Of a DNA stretch of 64,000 bases, positions 41,001 to 56,000 are shown in pieces. The translations under genes were made by a program, and so were the position numbers. The stretch spans positions 14,691,001 through 14,755,000 of the forward strand of contig JAMPIT010000434.1 of NCBI GenBank assembly GCA_026261815.1. Direction: 5' to 3'. This DNA comes from Monarcha castaneiventris obscurior. Its lineage: Eukaryota; Chordata; Aves; Passeriformes; Monarchidae. Below the pieces are notes generated by a model. It ran no database searches. It had not been told where the DNA came from and saw nothing but the letters and a program-made list of their open reading frames with translations. Within the stretch, counting starts at the first letter, position 1. Each line of letters begins with the position of its first letter.

Positions 41001-44000
41001 TAAGAACTACAGACATTATTCTCATCATAGCTGTTTATCTCAATTATGTATTACATTGTAGTGGTAGTGTTTTGTGTAAAAACCACAAGTCTTAAAAGAT
41101 AAACACTATCAAACTACCTTAGTGATATCTTTCTTTTAGAAAGAAGATTAAATTTGTTTCAGGGAATTTTTATTTTTTAATTAAATCTCTTCATTTGACT
41201 CTGTACCTATGCTTTTTAACAAGGCTTCCTAAAGAAATGAGCTTTTTACTATGTTTTTGTCTTCATCTTCTCTAAAGACTTTTCAACACATTGAACATAT
41301 CAAATAACAAAGTATGTTTAGAAGTCTTAAATTAAGGAACTTTTTTCCTTCCCTACAAGTTTGATTATATGAAATTGGTATGCAGAAAGAAGAGAAATGT
41401 AATCTAGTTTTACCACCAAGGAAGCGGAAGAAGAAACTATCCATTCTATTTGGCAGAAAACATCTGGCCATTCATCAGAGACTTAGTTTCAAATTAAGTG
41501 AGCTGGTGTTGTGTTTCACACTGGGGGGAGGTGAGAACTAGATAACAAAATTGCATTAATAGAAAATTATCCTTCATTAATATTATTCTTTTCAAAACAA
41601 CTTGCTGTAGTTTTTTCCCAAACTTTGAGGTAATAATCCATAAAGTTCCCTAAATCAGTTTTCTCTCAGCTTGTACAGATCTCTTCCTACTCTATCTTCC
41701 TTCTCAAAGCTTTCCCTTAATCCAGTCCAGTGTACCTTATGACACTGTCTTCCATGCAGGAGGGTCTCTACCTTCCCTACCAACACAGTCATCATACAAG
41801 GTCAAAATCAACTAATGCAAATTACATTCTAACAAGAGTATTAAATGACTAAGACTTTTTTCCTTGATCAAGAGTTTATCCTAATTACAAACATTCAAAA
41901 AACACTAATCTTTTTAGAAAAGAAGTTAGCTCAGTCAAAAAATAGAATACAGCCTTGTTTTATTCAGTATTTATAAAGGCAGAGTGATAGGGAAAAAAAA
42001 CCTCTGAATAAAGATCAAGGCTCAGATCTACTTTTTATGGAAATCAAATCCATGTAATTTCTTGATTAATCTTACACAACACATACAAGCAATCTTAAAA
42101 AACACGTTCCCCATAAAACCACAAAAAATCCCCCAGAGTACAAAAAAAGTTATAGGAAACAACCTTGCCACAAGTTATTTTTACTATCATCCCTTCTCTT
42201 TAAGAAAGGCTTTGGGAAGAGCTGGAGCTGTCTTCCCGCACCCTTTGTTTGTCCGCAGCTCGGCTCCCCCCAGACGAGGCGGGGAGGTTTTCCCGGGGGC
42301 TGTTCCCGCCAGGGCCCGTGAGGGCTTGCCCGTGCCGATGGCGCCCCCTGCCGCCACCCGCGCGCCCCTGCAGCAGCGCCGAGCCCCGACAGAGCGGATT
42401 CGGGAAAGATCGCAGCGGAATGCACGTATTCCTCCTGACCACTGCCTTGCTATTCCTCAAACAAGCTTTTTTCAACAAATAGCACGATTTAAGTCACACA
42501 AAGTCACACTTAAGTGTCTTATTTTCCAGTGGAAAGAAAAAAAATAATTAGGGATCTCTCCCCCAAAAAACCCTCTGAACACTATATGGTAGTGATGGAA
42601 TATAGTAATGAATTCTATTCTGGATAAAGCAGTAGAACTTACTCCCTGATGAGCAATGAAATGTCTAAGCAAATAATCAAAAGCAAACACAGCTCTCCTA
42701 CTTTAAGCTTCTAAAACATATAAAACCTCAATGAAAAGAACCAAAGATTTACTTCTAAAAAAGACACAGCTTGTCTCTCAATCTGGCAACATTTTACAAA
42801 AATTTGCACTATATATCATATTTACACACACATACAGGAATACATATACACTTAGCAAATTCTCTTGAGGAAGTCTGTTTGAACTGATGGATAGCACATG
42901 TTCCTGGTTATGTAACTCCTTAGTAAGGAATATGTACACATTTCAATCATATTTAAATATTTTATTACATATCTGCAGACAATATCTGCTTGCTATTACA
43001 AAAGAGTGGAAGAAAAGTAATAGCTTCCAGCTAAACCGAAAGAACCACCGGGCAGGCTCACTCTTTAAAAACTTCAAACTACAAAACAAGGTGAAAAAGC
43101 TTCAGTGCCCAGAAAAGCAACCATTATGGTAAGTTAGCCAAGGTAAATAATCACAAATACAACCTGAGCCTGCTCTGACTGACTGTAAGGCACCACACAA
43201 GCCCATTCCATGGAGCCATTCATCCATACCTTGCAGCTAAGGTGAGGTAAAGGTGTAACTGTGAGTTACTGACAGGAACACAAGTGACGCACAGAAGTCT
43301 GTCCAGCCATTGTAATTCAGCGTCCTGCCCAGTCTTTAAGCCTTTAGACTGAGCTACCAAAGGTCAAGAAAGCCAAAGATTTCCATTGAACTGATGTTTT
43401 AGATACACAAGTGGTTGGGTTTTCACCTGAAAATCATCTTGTTTGGACAATGAACAAGTGAAGCTCATTACAGGTCCTTAACCTCCACTGATTTCACAAC
43501 CACTGGGTCCATGCCTCAGTGGTTTGAGAGCTTGAATCTTTCATTCAGAAACTGCTTAGGAATGAGATGGCCTAAGAAAACATCAGCTTCCACACAGGTC
43601 AGGGTGTAAGAGTTCTCATAATACAATACAATCCCTTGCATAAAGGCAAATCTGCCCCAACTTAAACAGTATTAGAACAATTACAAAGCACAAATGTTTT
43701 ATTCCAAGTACAGTGTCTTTGGTTTTCATGGCAGCTCTGTGTTTCTGACTAGCTCCCTATGGCACAGACGGTTATCACCAAATTTTTGCCCCAGGGTTCC
43801 CTTTCTCCAGGGAATCCTATGGAAAAAGCCTGGCACCAAAGAGTGTCTGTCTTCTTGAAACCAAACATGAATGAAGCTTCCAAGTCTCATACAAATTTTT
43901 GAAAATATCCTTCAGTAAAAGAAAAGTTAAAATTATTCATATATATAATAATATATATAAATATAATTTTAAAAGTTAAAAGAATTAACAATTGCATAAA

Positions 44001-47000
44001 ACTCAGTTCTTGAGCACTAAAGATCTGAAAAAGTTAGTGAAGAATTCCCAGTCAGAAAAAAACCCAACAATCACCCAACTCTCTGTTACAAGACAAAGCA
44101 ATGTTAACATTCAAAATGGCCTAAATGCTCTTCAGGCTGATAAATAAAAGATCCTACAAATGTAATTATGAGTTTAGTTTAGTTTCTTACACTAATCAAG
44201 AGAGCAAATCACACATTCAACTCCACATGTCCATTCTCCCACCAGGTTAGATCTACCCTTACAGCTGACAGCAACAGCATGTTTCAGTCCTAGGCAGAAT
44301 AGCTGGATTTGGGATTGCCAGCTCTTTAATTTTACCACAAATCCCCTGATACTTGTTATTTTTCTTTAAATCCCAGTTTCTTAAGCCATATGATTATCTG
44401 GGTAACAGTTTTTATTGGAGAAAATATCTAGCACCCTCTACATGGAGAAAAATGTTAAAAGGCTCAAGAAACAGAAGGCAAATAGAGTGTAAAACACATT
44501 ATTTTTACAAGTAGGTTTATGAGCAGCACAACTGGTTTCCTATGACTTTTTGTCTTTGTGGTTGATTCTCTGATGTTTAACAAGGTGCAAATCCAGATTA
44601 AGTTCTTCCCATGGCTGTGTATTTCTGACAGCTTTTCCCCCATACAGATCCCATCGGGTCTAAAGAGGAGTTCCAGCTCTTTCTACAGCTTCTCCCATCA
44701 TTCACTAGAATGATAGTTTCTACCAGCATCTATCCCCTCTCGACAAGGGTAAAGGTGGAGAGATATTTTCTTTATGCAACCCAAGTTTCTGAAATAATAC
44801 TGATGAAACAAGTTTTTAAAAGCAAAGCAATTGGCAAGTAGGAAGTCAGTATAAAGACACAAAATATAAAAACCCCTGATGCTTAGAATATCTGTGAACA
44901 AACAAGTACTTAGTATTTTCAATACTGGGAGCAAAACTCTCATGTCCCAAAACACTCTCTTTTTAAAATTAATGTTTTCCAGATACGTTATATTTTTCAT
45001 CCTAATTGGCTCTATGACAAAGCATCAGCTGCCATTTACAATGCCTTACAGCTTTTGTACAATGCAAATGAGCATTTCAAAGAATGTACATGTATCAGCA
45101 CCTCGTCAAAAAACTTAACACTGTAGCACTGCTGCTCGCTGCTGGACAGATTCCTCCGGTAAGAAATCATGCTTACACATCACTTTTGAGTAGGCACAGG
45201 AGAACTAGCAAGACTATTCCTATATTAAAAGAGAAAATAGGTGGCATTATGGTAAGACCCTGGTGATTGTCCTTCATCCTCTGGAGTGAATTTTCAAGAA
45301 GCCTGTAGGAGACTGAGCTGTCTGCAAGTCCTCTCTCCCTTATCAAGGTAACTTGAACTTGAGCAGCAGAAACAGAAATGATCAGGGAGAGTAGGTTAGA
45401 AAGGGAGAAATGCAGACACATGCACACAAACTGTGTGATCACCAGATTAAGAGGCAGATTAAAGAAACCAATTAAATTATTAAATAAAAGATACCAATTA
45501 CAGCAATTTTAGGGCAAACAGACCATTCCTTTGGAAGAAATACACTGTTCCTTCTCAGCTATACAACAAATCAGCAAAGACTGTTAGGAAAATTTTAACC
45601 AAAAGCTTTGCAGGCTCTCTCGCCACATGGCAGCAGAACACACAGCATTTGCTGCTTAAGAGTTTTAGCACTTCAAAATAAACATGTTAAATCAAGTAAA
45701 AAAGAAAACCCTTACTTTATACTGAACTAAAGAAAAGGTTTAAAGTTCTAAAAATTGTAATGTCTATACACCATTCAGTTCCATACTAAATTAAGAAAAA
45801 ATGTTTTAATATACACATATACATAGAAAACCCTACATTTTACTTCTGATTTTAAGTATTTATTAAGTTTGATGAAAACAGAAATTTCTTACTGTGATTC
45901 TCTTCATATCTAGCTGTCGGAGCTGCATCATATGATGGAGAACAGTGTGTTTGTACCATGTCTCCTGAGCTATTGGATTGCCATCAAGGGTGATATCTGA
46001 CAAAGATGAGGAATCAGCAAGGCACAGAATATCCTCAAAACTGTAACCAAAAGAGTTTAAAGTTTTAATGTCATAGAGTAGGAATAATATTGAGATGGAA
46101 GATTTTATTTCTTAAAGACAGAACATAAATACTTAAGTGTACTGAAGCACTTCCACCCATCAATACTGTGTATGATAAATACAAGTATTCTAAAATACCA
46201 GCAGCTGCTGCTGTTAAAATTTTTAGTCTCTTCATATACAGGTAAGAGATGCAGAATAAGGAGAACTATGGGACTATTTAATCTAACCCCCTGCTAAAAT
46301 ATGATACATAGAAATTCATATTCCAAAAATATAATGCAAGGTATATTTGCCATCAAAGGCAGCATGAAAAACCAGGAAAATACAAGGGAGAAAAGTCAAC
46401 CACAAATATCACAGCATGATTGTAGGTGTTCACATCATTATTAATATTGGAAGCAAAACTACTACAAAAGCATCATACTATCTTCAAAACAGATTAGTCC
46501 ATTGCTCTGAGTTCAGTCTACAAACTCTAACGTGCTGGCTTCTTGGAAACATCACATTTGGTTACCTGACAAAAAATAACTGACCTGCATAAAATGCATT
46601 TAGAGATGTATAGTGTTCCTTTCATTGAAAATGAAATGTGAAAAGAAAGCAGCTCAGATAAACAGCATTTTTAAACAAGGAAAACTATTTAATTGGATTT
46701 TATTAAAATAAAGCTGAACAGATATGGCAATAAATAAGACTCCCTAACACATTTACAATGAATATATGTATGACTGTGCACCTATTCTTATGTCCTTAGG
46801 CCTTCAAAAGTCAAGTCTGCCTTAAGTCAAGTCAAACCTTAAGTATACACTGAACCTAGTGATCAGAAACCATATGCAGTACAGATGTTCATTTCAAAGA
46901 CTGTCATTGAATAAAGCTGCAATAGCTATTTTCATGCAATTAGTGCAGCATGCAAGTAGCTCCTGAACTGTACACTCAAAGGGCACAGCAGAAAACTGAC

Positions 47001-50000
47001 AGTAAAGAGGAAGATATTACTGCCTTTGTGCTTAGTGCATGAAAACAAACTAAAAACCAATGGAAAATGAACTATGTGTACATTGTGACAAAGACAGTAA
47101 AAGTTCTTAGGATATCTGAAGAACTGGCTGTTTTGTAGATGTGGTTAAATCTTGATTATTATTTTCTGCTTCTTTTTATGATCCTGTTTCCTTTCCGGAA
47201 AACAGCTTATGCAAGCGCATTTTTGGAAGATCAAGATGACATATTACTTAAAATACATACTCAATATGTCCTAAAGATAAAAGATAATTTTCCCAAATGA
47301 CACAGAAGTTAGGAAGGCAAACTCAAACACGTTAGAACAAAGCCCCCAAAATTTAAATGCCCATTGAGCTAGAACACATTTTGGCTGCAAAATATGAAAA
47401 TTTTTGGTCTTCAAAATTATTTTTAAGTGTAATTATATTTAAAAGCATTCAATATATTTACTCCAAGTACTTACCACTAAACATTTAACCAAACAGTACT
47501 TCTTTCATTACATATGATTTACAGATTTTTAATAAAAACAATTTCTTCAGGAAATGACAGAAAAGTTGAAAGCTTGCTGGTGTGTTTTCAAGACCTTCCA
47601 CTTACACATACTGCTGTGCTTTGAAATTCTCACTGCTTCAGCATGCCAGAACATTCATTCTGGACCTAAAAACAGATGTGCTTGCTTTATCCTGCTTTTA
47701 GCTGCCCTATAGCAGCTCAATTTTAGAAAGAAACAGTAGTGCAAAAAACTGTTTTCACATCTTTGTATACACATAAAAAACCAGAGCTTTAGAAATTCCA
47801 TGTAGAAAACTTTATATACTGTACTTGTCACGCTGGTATCCCAATCCTAAACCAAGTAAAGCTTTAATGTGCTACATTGCCAAACAGACTGCATACTTTA
47901 CAACCAAGCTGCTGTGTGCTTCCCAGCACAGAGACTGCTGGGACAGAGCCCAGTGGCGACCACTCGACAGGAATCAGAGGCCACGTCTCAAGGCTCTCTC
48001 TCCAGCCTCTGTTCACCACAAAGGAGCCTTTAACCTGCTCAGGAAATACAAAGCAGCTCTGGATGATGCTGTGTCAGCCTGCCTCTGTCAATCTTCTCAA
48101 GTGGAATGTCTGATTCTCTTTCCAAAAGACCTTCGGCAGGAGACAACCAACTCTCCTTCCTGTTCTTCTTACATAAATTATCTTTGCTAAAATTATAATT
48201 TCAGCAACACAGAAATAAGTCACAAATTTGGGCTAAATTATCAGAACAGATCAGTTTTCCATCTTGTGTGCATGCTCCAAGTCCTGCATCCAGTTCTCCC
48301 CTCTGCCAAAGGGATACAAACCCACTTCTCCTGCCTCATATCACAATGTAGCAATTACTAAACAGCAGAGCATTCTGGAGCTCAGCCTGCATCAGTGATA
48401 CACATTCACAGGACACGGGAACATTTATCTTCTGTTATAACCTGCTTGTTCAGGGAGACAATTGTTCATTCTCTACACATTTGCATCAATTTTTAAAAGC
48501 ATGTTGCACAAAGGGGAAAAGCTCTGGAATAGAGAAGGAAGGCAACATACTTACTATAGTCCGAAAGAACACCTGAGAGGGAACTGTATGTTCAAAAAAT
48601 AGTTAGTCAAAGAAGAAAACTTATGTTTTTCCATGTTTCTAACTACTAAACTACCTATGAAAACAGATGTAACCACCATCAACCTTTCATTCCCCTTTAC
48701 CTGCTTTTATTCAAGCATTTAACAATGCATTTATAAATTTTCATCTTGCTGAGTAAAAATGTTTTTATTAGGCTAAAAACATTGCTTCTCTCAGGTTTCC
48801 AATTCAGCAACCAAATGAAGAACAAGAATTACATGAGTTTGTATCCAACTTATTCCATATGCCTGGACTAAATGAAAGAGCCAACATAATGCTGACCCGG
48901 ACAGCAGTGTAACAGCAAAAGTATGTGTTTTGTTTCCAAGATTAAAAAATGGTTTTCCCTGGTTTCACATGCTCAAATATGAGCAATAACTTTCTTTCTG
49001 AATCTCAGTGGCAAATCTTTCTTGCAAATGTTACTGCAATCTCTTCCCTGTGCCACATGACAAATTAAAAATGGGATTTCTCCCACTTCTTTATAAACAG
49101 TTCTATATATAGATATTGCCTTCAGCCATCAGGTATGAACGCCTTCAGTGTGTAACTGCTAGGATTTTTTGGGCTGAAGCCAGAAACAGGACTTCCTTTG
49201 TTTCCTTTCAGCATCAAGTACAGTTTTAGCTTACATTATCTTACCAATACATCCTTTTTTACTAAAAGTTCTGCAGAGAAGCATCAGCATTCTGAGCCCT
49301 CCTCTGAAGCACGAGGTAAAAAGAACATAGTGATTAAACATGCAGTAGATCCTCATGCCTAAAATAGTGACAATTTTTAATGGCATTCCTGAGTCTTCTA
49401 CTGAAATATTAATTCAATACGTCAGTATGTATCAATTTAAGACTCAAGAATTTTCTCTGACACAAAGATAAGAACAAGAAAATCTTTCCATGGAAGTATT
49501 GCCTCAAAAATGCTATTTCTTAAGATGAACATTAATAAAATATTGCAATGAAATTGTAACAAATATATTCAAGTTCTGGCAATTTTGTTGTTTGTTTCCA
49601 TTTGCAGAGTTTTTTTTCCTATGCACCTACAGATAAATTAATTAAGAATATTAGTGCACCAATTTGCTTGTCAACCAAAATTCAGTTGTACAGATACAGA
49701 TGGTTTTAGGAAAAAATTTTCAAATTACGATATGGCACAGAGTAGACCTGGGTAAGTGACTCAAAAGCACACAAAACTATTTAAAAGTGGTATAGAAATG
49801 GTCATATAGAGCACAGCAGTTCACTGGTGTTATGGTTGCATAGAACTTCTTCAGTCAGTTCAAAGCATATCAAGCCAAGCATCGGAACACAGACAGTTGA
49901 GAATATACCTGTGTATTTATTCACTTCCCTAGAATAAAACATCTACTACATAACTCTAGATTGGGAATTAAAGGGGTTTTAACCTTCAGAACTGCTACAT

Positions 50001-53000
50001 GTAATAAAAGCTTATTATTTTAAAAAATCCAAGCTAAATGTGATCAAAAGAAATTTTTCCTTTGTGTATTTTAAAATAGTGACCGGTAAACAAAGAGTTA
50101 AAGTTATCCATCCACCTATCTATCCACATGCATATATAAAATGTATAGAAGAGCAATATCTTTTATTTAACATTAAGATTTTTTTATACCTATTCCAACT
50201 GCAAATTAAAGCTAAATTATGTACTTCCATATATGTTCTAGATAAGTATTTGTATCTTACATGAAACCTAAGACTAGATCTAGCAATACGCCAACAAAAG
50301 CCCCAATGAATAAATGACAAAAAACTTGATATCGTACCAAGAAGTGAGCTACTGATCACAAACTTTGAGAAATCTATCAAAATCTCACAGAAAATCCAAA
50401 ACATTTTTCCTTCTTTGAACACTGTAAAAATAACACAAATTTGTAAAAAACAATTTGAGAAAGCAGTCAGAAAGCTACACAAAATGCACCAAGTCCATAT
50501 AAAGACACAGCAATTTCCCTGACTGCAGTGATGCTCCCTGACAGTGAGGGAGCCAAGCTACTGCAGTCCCCTCCTTGCTCCTGCCAACCTGAGACTTTTT
50601 TTAGAAAGCCAGAAACAAAAGGCAAGTCTCAATTCTGGAAATGATTCAATAGAAGCAAAATGCTAACCCCTCCCTTCTCTATGCCAATTTAAAACATAAA
50701 ATAAAAACACTAGCAAATTAACTCAGGGAAGAACATAACAAAGACTCCTGCACTTCATCTCTGAATTGTTTTTTAATGTTTAATAGCCATGAGTATTTAA
50801 GATGTACTGCATTTGTACTTTAAGAACCTAAGGAACACAGAGAAGTAGGTTGGAGCTGTCTGCAAAAAAACATAATGCAGGTCAATATAAAATGTTTGAG
50901 TAGTTTCAACAATAAAAGCTCCTACTAAGTATATTTTACAGAGAAAGCAGATACCACAAGAATAGCATAGCACTTCCAGTAATTAGAACACGAAGCATCT
51001 TCCCCTACCCCACATTCAATTATTTGATTCTAAACAAAGAAGGCTGCTGGTGATCAAGGGATTAAAAAAAGGACATACCAAATGGAAGATAATGCAGGCA
51101 CTTGGCTTTTTTTTTAAATACTGGCACTAGTATAAAGGCAGACTTGAAAAACGCATTAATATGAAAAGGCACCAAAGACAAACATTTCTATTTATAACAA
51201 AATGCTCTTAGTTACTTGAAACTATAGAAGCCCAGCTTTGTGAGTTGAGCTATTCTGCTTCTGTCATCTGGTCTAAAAGGCAACCATCAATATACCTTTC
51301 AGACTTTATTAGCACAAGGACAAGTAAAATACAAGCATGAAATAATTACCCATAGTAAGCAGAATCTGACTCAGCAGTTTGCATAACTCCAGAAATACAG
51401 TGATGGAATGTTAAATATAATTTGTACCTTGCATAATGCCGCTTTAACAGACAACTAGGTTAACAGCAAAACAACATATTTACAAAATCACTTTTAATTT
51501 CGACCACCATAAACAGTATGATCATTCCTTAATTAAAAATATGTTTCTTGGTAGAATACTCATAATGCAACAACACTTAAATGCAAAGATTTTCAAGAAT
51601 TTTCATGCTTAAAGTAGAAAATACACAATGGCTTGATTGTGGTTTTATCTGATATGTTAGGGAAGAAAACAGGATCTGTACTCACAGTGTTTGAATTCAA
51701 ATTTTCATGAAATACAGCTCCAGTAGGATATTTCAAATTACTGACAGGAAACAAACTACTATTCCCCTTACCTAGATATATTGTTGAAGCTGAGGAAGAG
51801 ACGCTGGAGACAGGGCAAAGTATCCACATCTTTCTAGAAGGAAAAGATAGGTATAAATTCAGCAGCTGAAACTGGCTTTTGAGCCCCTTTACTTGGCCTG
51901 ATGAAATGCTTTCATTTCTAGATGCTGTAACCTTGCTGCAACATTGATTTCTGTTGAACGTGCAGCTCCATCCCTCCCTAATGCAGACTGCAAGGGAGTG
52001 TTTCGGTGCAGATCCCGCTCTGCAGAACACGCTGCATCACTTGCAAAGCAAATGATGCTAAAGAAAAGGAGGATACGGCTGCTGCTGCTGCTTTCAGAAC
52101 AGCCTTTTGGGAAATAAGCCAAGGTGCTGTCTCAGCATTCAAGCTGCAGGATAAACATGCTAAAAAAAAAACAAAAAAACCCAACAAAAAAAAAAAGCAG
52201 CTTGCTGAAATAAGGTTTTTGAAGTGCAATACAGCAGTGCAATTAGCACTGCCAAACAAAAGTGACTCTCCAGTCAGAGAATGATCTGAAGGACTCTGTC
52301 ACCTTTACAACCTTTACAAATAACATTTAGAAGAAGGTATGAGTTTACAAAATAAGAAACTGTGAATTTAATATTGCCACTCAATTCCTTTGCAGAGAAC
52401 CTCTACATAGCAAATAGCTTAAATGTTAGTAAGATGAAACACAACAAGTAAGATCAAACTTCATTTACAAAATATAAATCCATACCAGACAGACAGCACA
52501 GTCTGCAGTGATTCACAAGCCAGACTGCACACCTATGCCCTCAGTTCTAAGTCTGCATCTCCTTACCCTAACAAGGGCCATACTCCAACTTGAAACCTGT
52601 GGACACAAACCTGGGAAAAGAGCATCAGAGCTCAGTGTCTTTATTTTAGCCTACAACCCTTCCTCCCTTCATCAGATTTCTGATATGTGTACACAGCATT
52701 CCAGAACAGTCCATTCCAAACAGGTAAACAAAGGCAGCTCAAACAAACCCTGTAGTTCCTATTAATGAAACACTAAATCTAAGCTAACAAAGCTGCAGAG
52801 AGTCACTGCTGGATACAATGAGCAGGGCTTACGTGATCAAGCCTGCAGTTGCAAAACTCCTGGTTCAGATGTGTTCTGAGTCCTCCCAGATCAGACCATG
52901 GAAAAATTGAGTTCACAACAGAGTTCTATTGGGATACCCGCTCTGCCCCTAAGGCTACTTGGTGCTAAAAGGATGGACACACACGGTACATGTGGATACA

Positions 53001-56000
53001 CACATGAAGACAGGCATTATAGGGCTGTGCACAGTAAGGAATACAAAGTAATTGCCCTCAAGACAAATCCCTGTAACTAGCATGATGTGTTGCTGTCCTG
53101 TAAAACATGTTGCAAGTCTCATAGGTGTGACAGGAAACACTAGGTAGGATTGTTAAAAAAAAAAAGCCTCCAGCTACCTCAGTTTTAATACAAAGTCTTA
53201 TAGTGAGGTGGACAGAGAGCAGGAGTTCTTTCCTGAAAAGATGGTGAATACCTTGACCAGTCCTCCTTCAAGTTTGAGATCAAGCTGCAGATGACAAAAC
53301 CAAAATTATAGATTTTTAATACCACAAAGCAAACAAGCAGGTCATTCTTCAAAAAAAAAAAAAAAAATATAGATCATCTTCCTAACAGAGACCTTAACTC
53401 ACAACTGGATGGAAAACAAGTAGATATTTCATAACTCATGGTATGTATAGATCTGTGCTTTTGATGCCATACAAAACTCTTTGTAATCATTTGTTCTGTT
53501 TGCTATTCTCCTGAATAGTCAGACTCTCAGAATACACTTCAATCCTGCAAGATTCTCCTGCTTTTATAAACCAAGCCTCAGGACTGCCTCTGTAAATCCA
53601 ATATCTTTGAATCACCTACAATTTATTCTTACAAAAATTACTTCTGATTCAAGGATTTTTCAGTCTGTAGTGAAAACCTCAAAGACAAAAACCAGTCCCT
53701 AAACTGGTAGTCCAAGGCCAGTGGATTGTAAAGGACGATTGCAGATTTAATTCCTCAAACCAACTGCAAGCCAGTTGGATAACTTTAGTTATTCAATACA
53801 GTAAACTGCAATGGGTAGAAAGTTCAGTATGGAACCTTATTTTGCTTGATAAATGAAATTATCATCTTTCCTACACAAGAATAATACACTTAGGTAAGGT
53901 CAAAGGGAGGTATGTGAAAAATAAGAAATGTTCACCAAAAAAATGCAAAGTTATTTAAATCAGATTAATTTTATTAATTATTTTAGAATGGAAAACTTTT
54001 AAAAATTGAGTTTAGATTCTTTCATTTGAAGGAATAATCAAGTTTAAAAAGCTTGATTCACAATGAGTGTTGTCACAGGGAGTAACTAAAGCCCAGTAAA
54101 CAAATTCCATTCATGAGCTTAGGAGTGAATATTTTGCAGCTAAGTGCTGTATCATAACAATATCATGATTAAAATGTCTCCTCCACCTGCACAATCAACC
54201 ATATGAACTTAAACTTCATCTTAAAGAAATACAGCACCCATCCCTCAGCTACTCAAGTGCTCCAGAAATAAATTATCTTGGCTATTCTTTCCAGAGAATG
54301 ATGTATTTCTTTCCACATTTCTGCATTTTCAGTAATTTCCTATTGCAGCAGAATCTGAATTTCCATACAAAAGGAACGTAGCTTTCATTTTAAAAAAATA
54401 AAACAAATATAAGTAAAGAAACACACGCACATCATTGTACACACAGAAAAAGACAACACCTATCATTAACATAAGAAAAAGGTTTTATTTTAGGAGCCAT
54501 TTTTACTTAGAGTTTTAGACAGTGTAATGTGTCCAAGACTTAAACACAGAGTTAGTGCTGTACTTGCTAAAATTACCATTCAATGACAAACAAAAAAAAT
54601 CTACACTCACAAAACTGTATTTCATTAGAATTTAATCAGAGTAAAAACCCAAAAAGATACCACCACCACCACCAGTTAAAAAAACCCCACAGGCCAACAA
54701 GCGAAATAAAGTATTTCCCTGAAGAGAACATAATCTTCTGAAACACTGTCTCTGCCAGGAAACACTAAAACACTGAGATACAGCACAGAGTCCAAGTCTG
54801 CAAATCACTTCTTTAAATTTCATGCTGACTCTTCACTTGAGACAGCAGAAAGCAAGCAGGAATTACAAGTTGCACCTGAGAGGACTGAAAAGGCAGAGGC
54901 TACGAGCAACGAGAATTCTAGGTAACATCACTGACACAGGGGAAGGTACAGTGACAGAATCAGCAATGAGCAGAAATTTTTTATTTTTGAGATGTAAAAA
55001 CAATTCCTATTTGGCAAATAGCAGAAATTGAAGAAAAGAAAGGCTCAGCAACAATAAGAGACCAAGAACTAAAAGAATTATGCAGGCCAGGAAAAGGTAG
55101 CTATCTGAGTAAAATCTGTTCTACTTTAAAAAACTCTTGTTCGAATAATCTACTTGCCATATCTGAACTACAACTCAAACTACAAAGTGAAAAGCTTAAT
55201 TTTTAGAATACAAAGACTTAAAATGCTGGGCTAAAGCCTCCACTGGAAAACTCTAATCTTATCATCGATACCTGTTTTCTCTGCATTTACCCCAGCAATA
55301 TTCTTAAGTTGAAATTTAACATGGTCTGATGATGCCATGATGATTTTTTGCCTTTTCTTTTATACCCCTTTTATACCTTTTTATAGCTTTTTGTATTCTT
55401 AGTGTTTTTTAGCCTACATTCTTAGACTTACTTTGTTAAGCTAGGAGACAAAATCATAGAAGCCTCATAGTTAGGGATCAGAAAGCCTCAGACACCAAGG
55501 TTCTCTCCAGAATTTTGTAAACTAGGATAGGACCATCCGGGGGAAGGTTTCTCTGGGAGGACAGCTCACTCGAGCCTCTCACTAGGAAATCTGTGATAGA
55601 TATGCTAATTAGTCCTATAATAATGTTATACTCAATCTATCATGTGTGTGCACTGTGGTGTGCATTTCAGTGCATTCCACCTGGACGTGGTGCACCTAAG
55701 GATCCTTAAAGTAAATACTGAAGTAAAACCCCTTTTTCCCTTCTAGCCATGTTTGATTCTTGGTTTTAAGACCAGGAAAAAGCATCATGATAGCTTTGCT
55801 AACCCTCAGAAACTGAGAGGATTTGTTTCTAGAACATGAACTTGTATGGAAGAAGAGTATCTAAATTTGCATGTTAGAACCACAAAGCTTTTTCAGAATC
55901 TCTTCCCCCCCTCCCCAAGGAACATCATGAGCTTTCAAGATTTGAAACACTACAAGTCATCACAGAATCACAGCATAGTTTGGGTTGGAAGGGACCTTTA

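Larger units (their letters stand above)
39130..45892 (-). other. LRRC49: LRRC49 intron, largest in window
   Basis: About 6.8 kb intron. It contains an 8-bp repeat (39454-39485), a probable CR1 relic (about 40703-40750), a small CpG island (about 42233-42426) and an AT dinucleotide-like tract (43939-43966). No other coding exon recognised. Confidence 0.85.

Noticed and set aside
51593..52030. 145-codon minus-strand open frame overlapping exon 51772-51833
   Set aside because: It reads the exon in the wrong frame; the correct frame gives the missing LRR and joins both neighbours.
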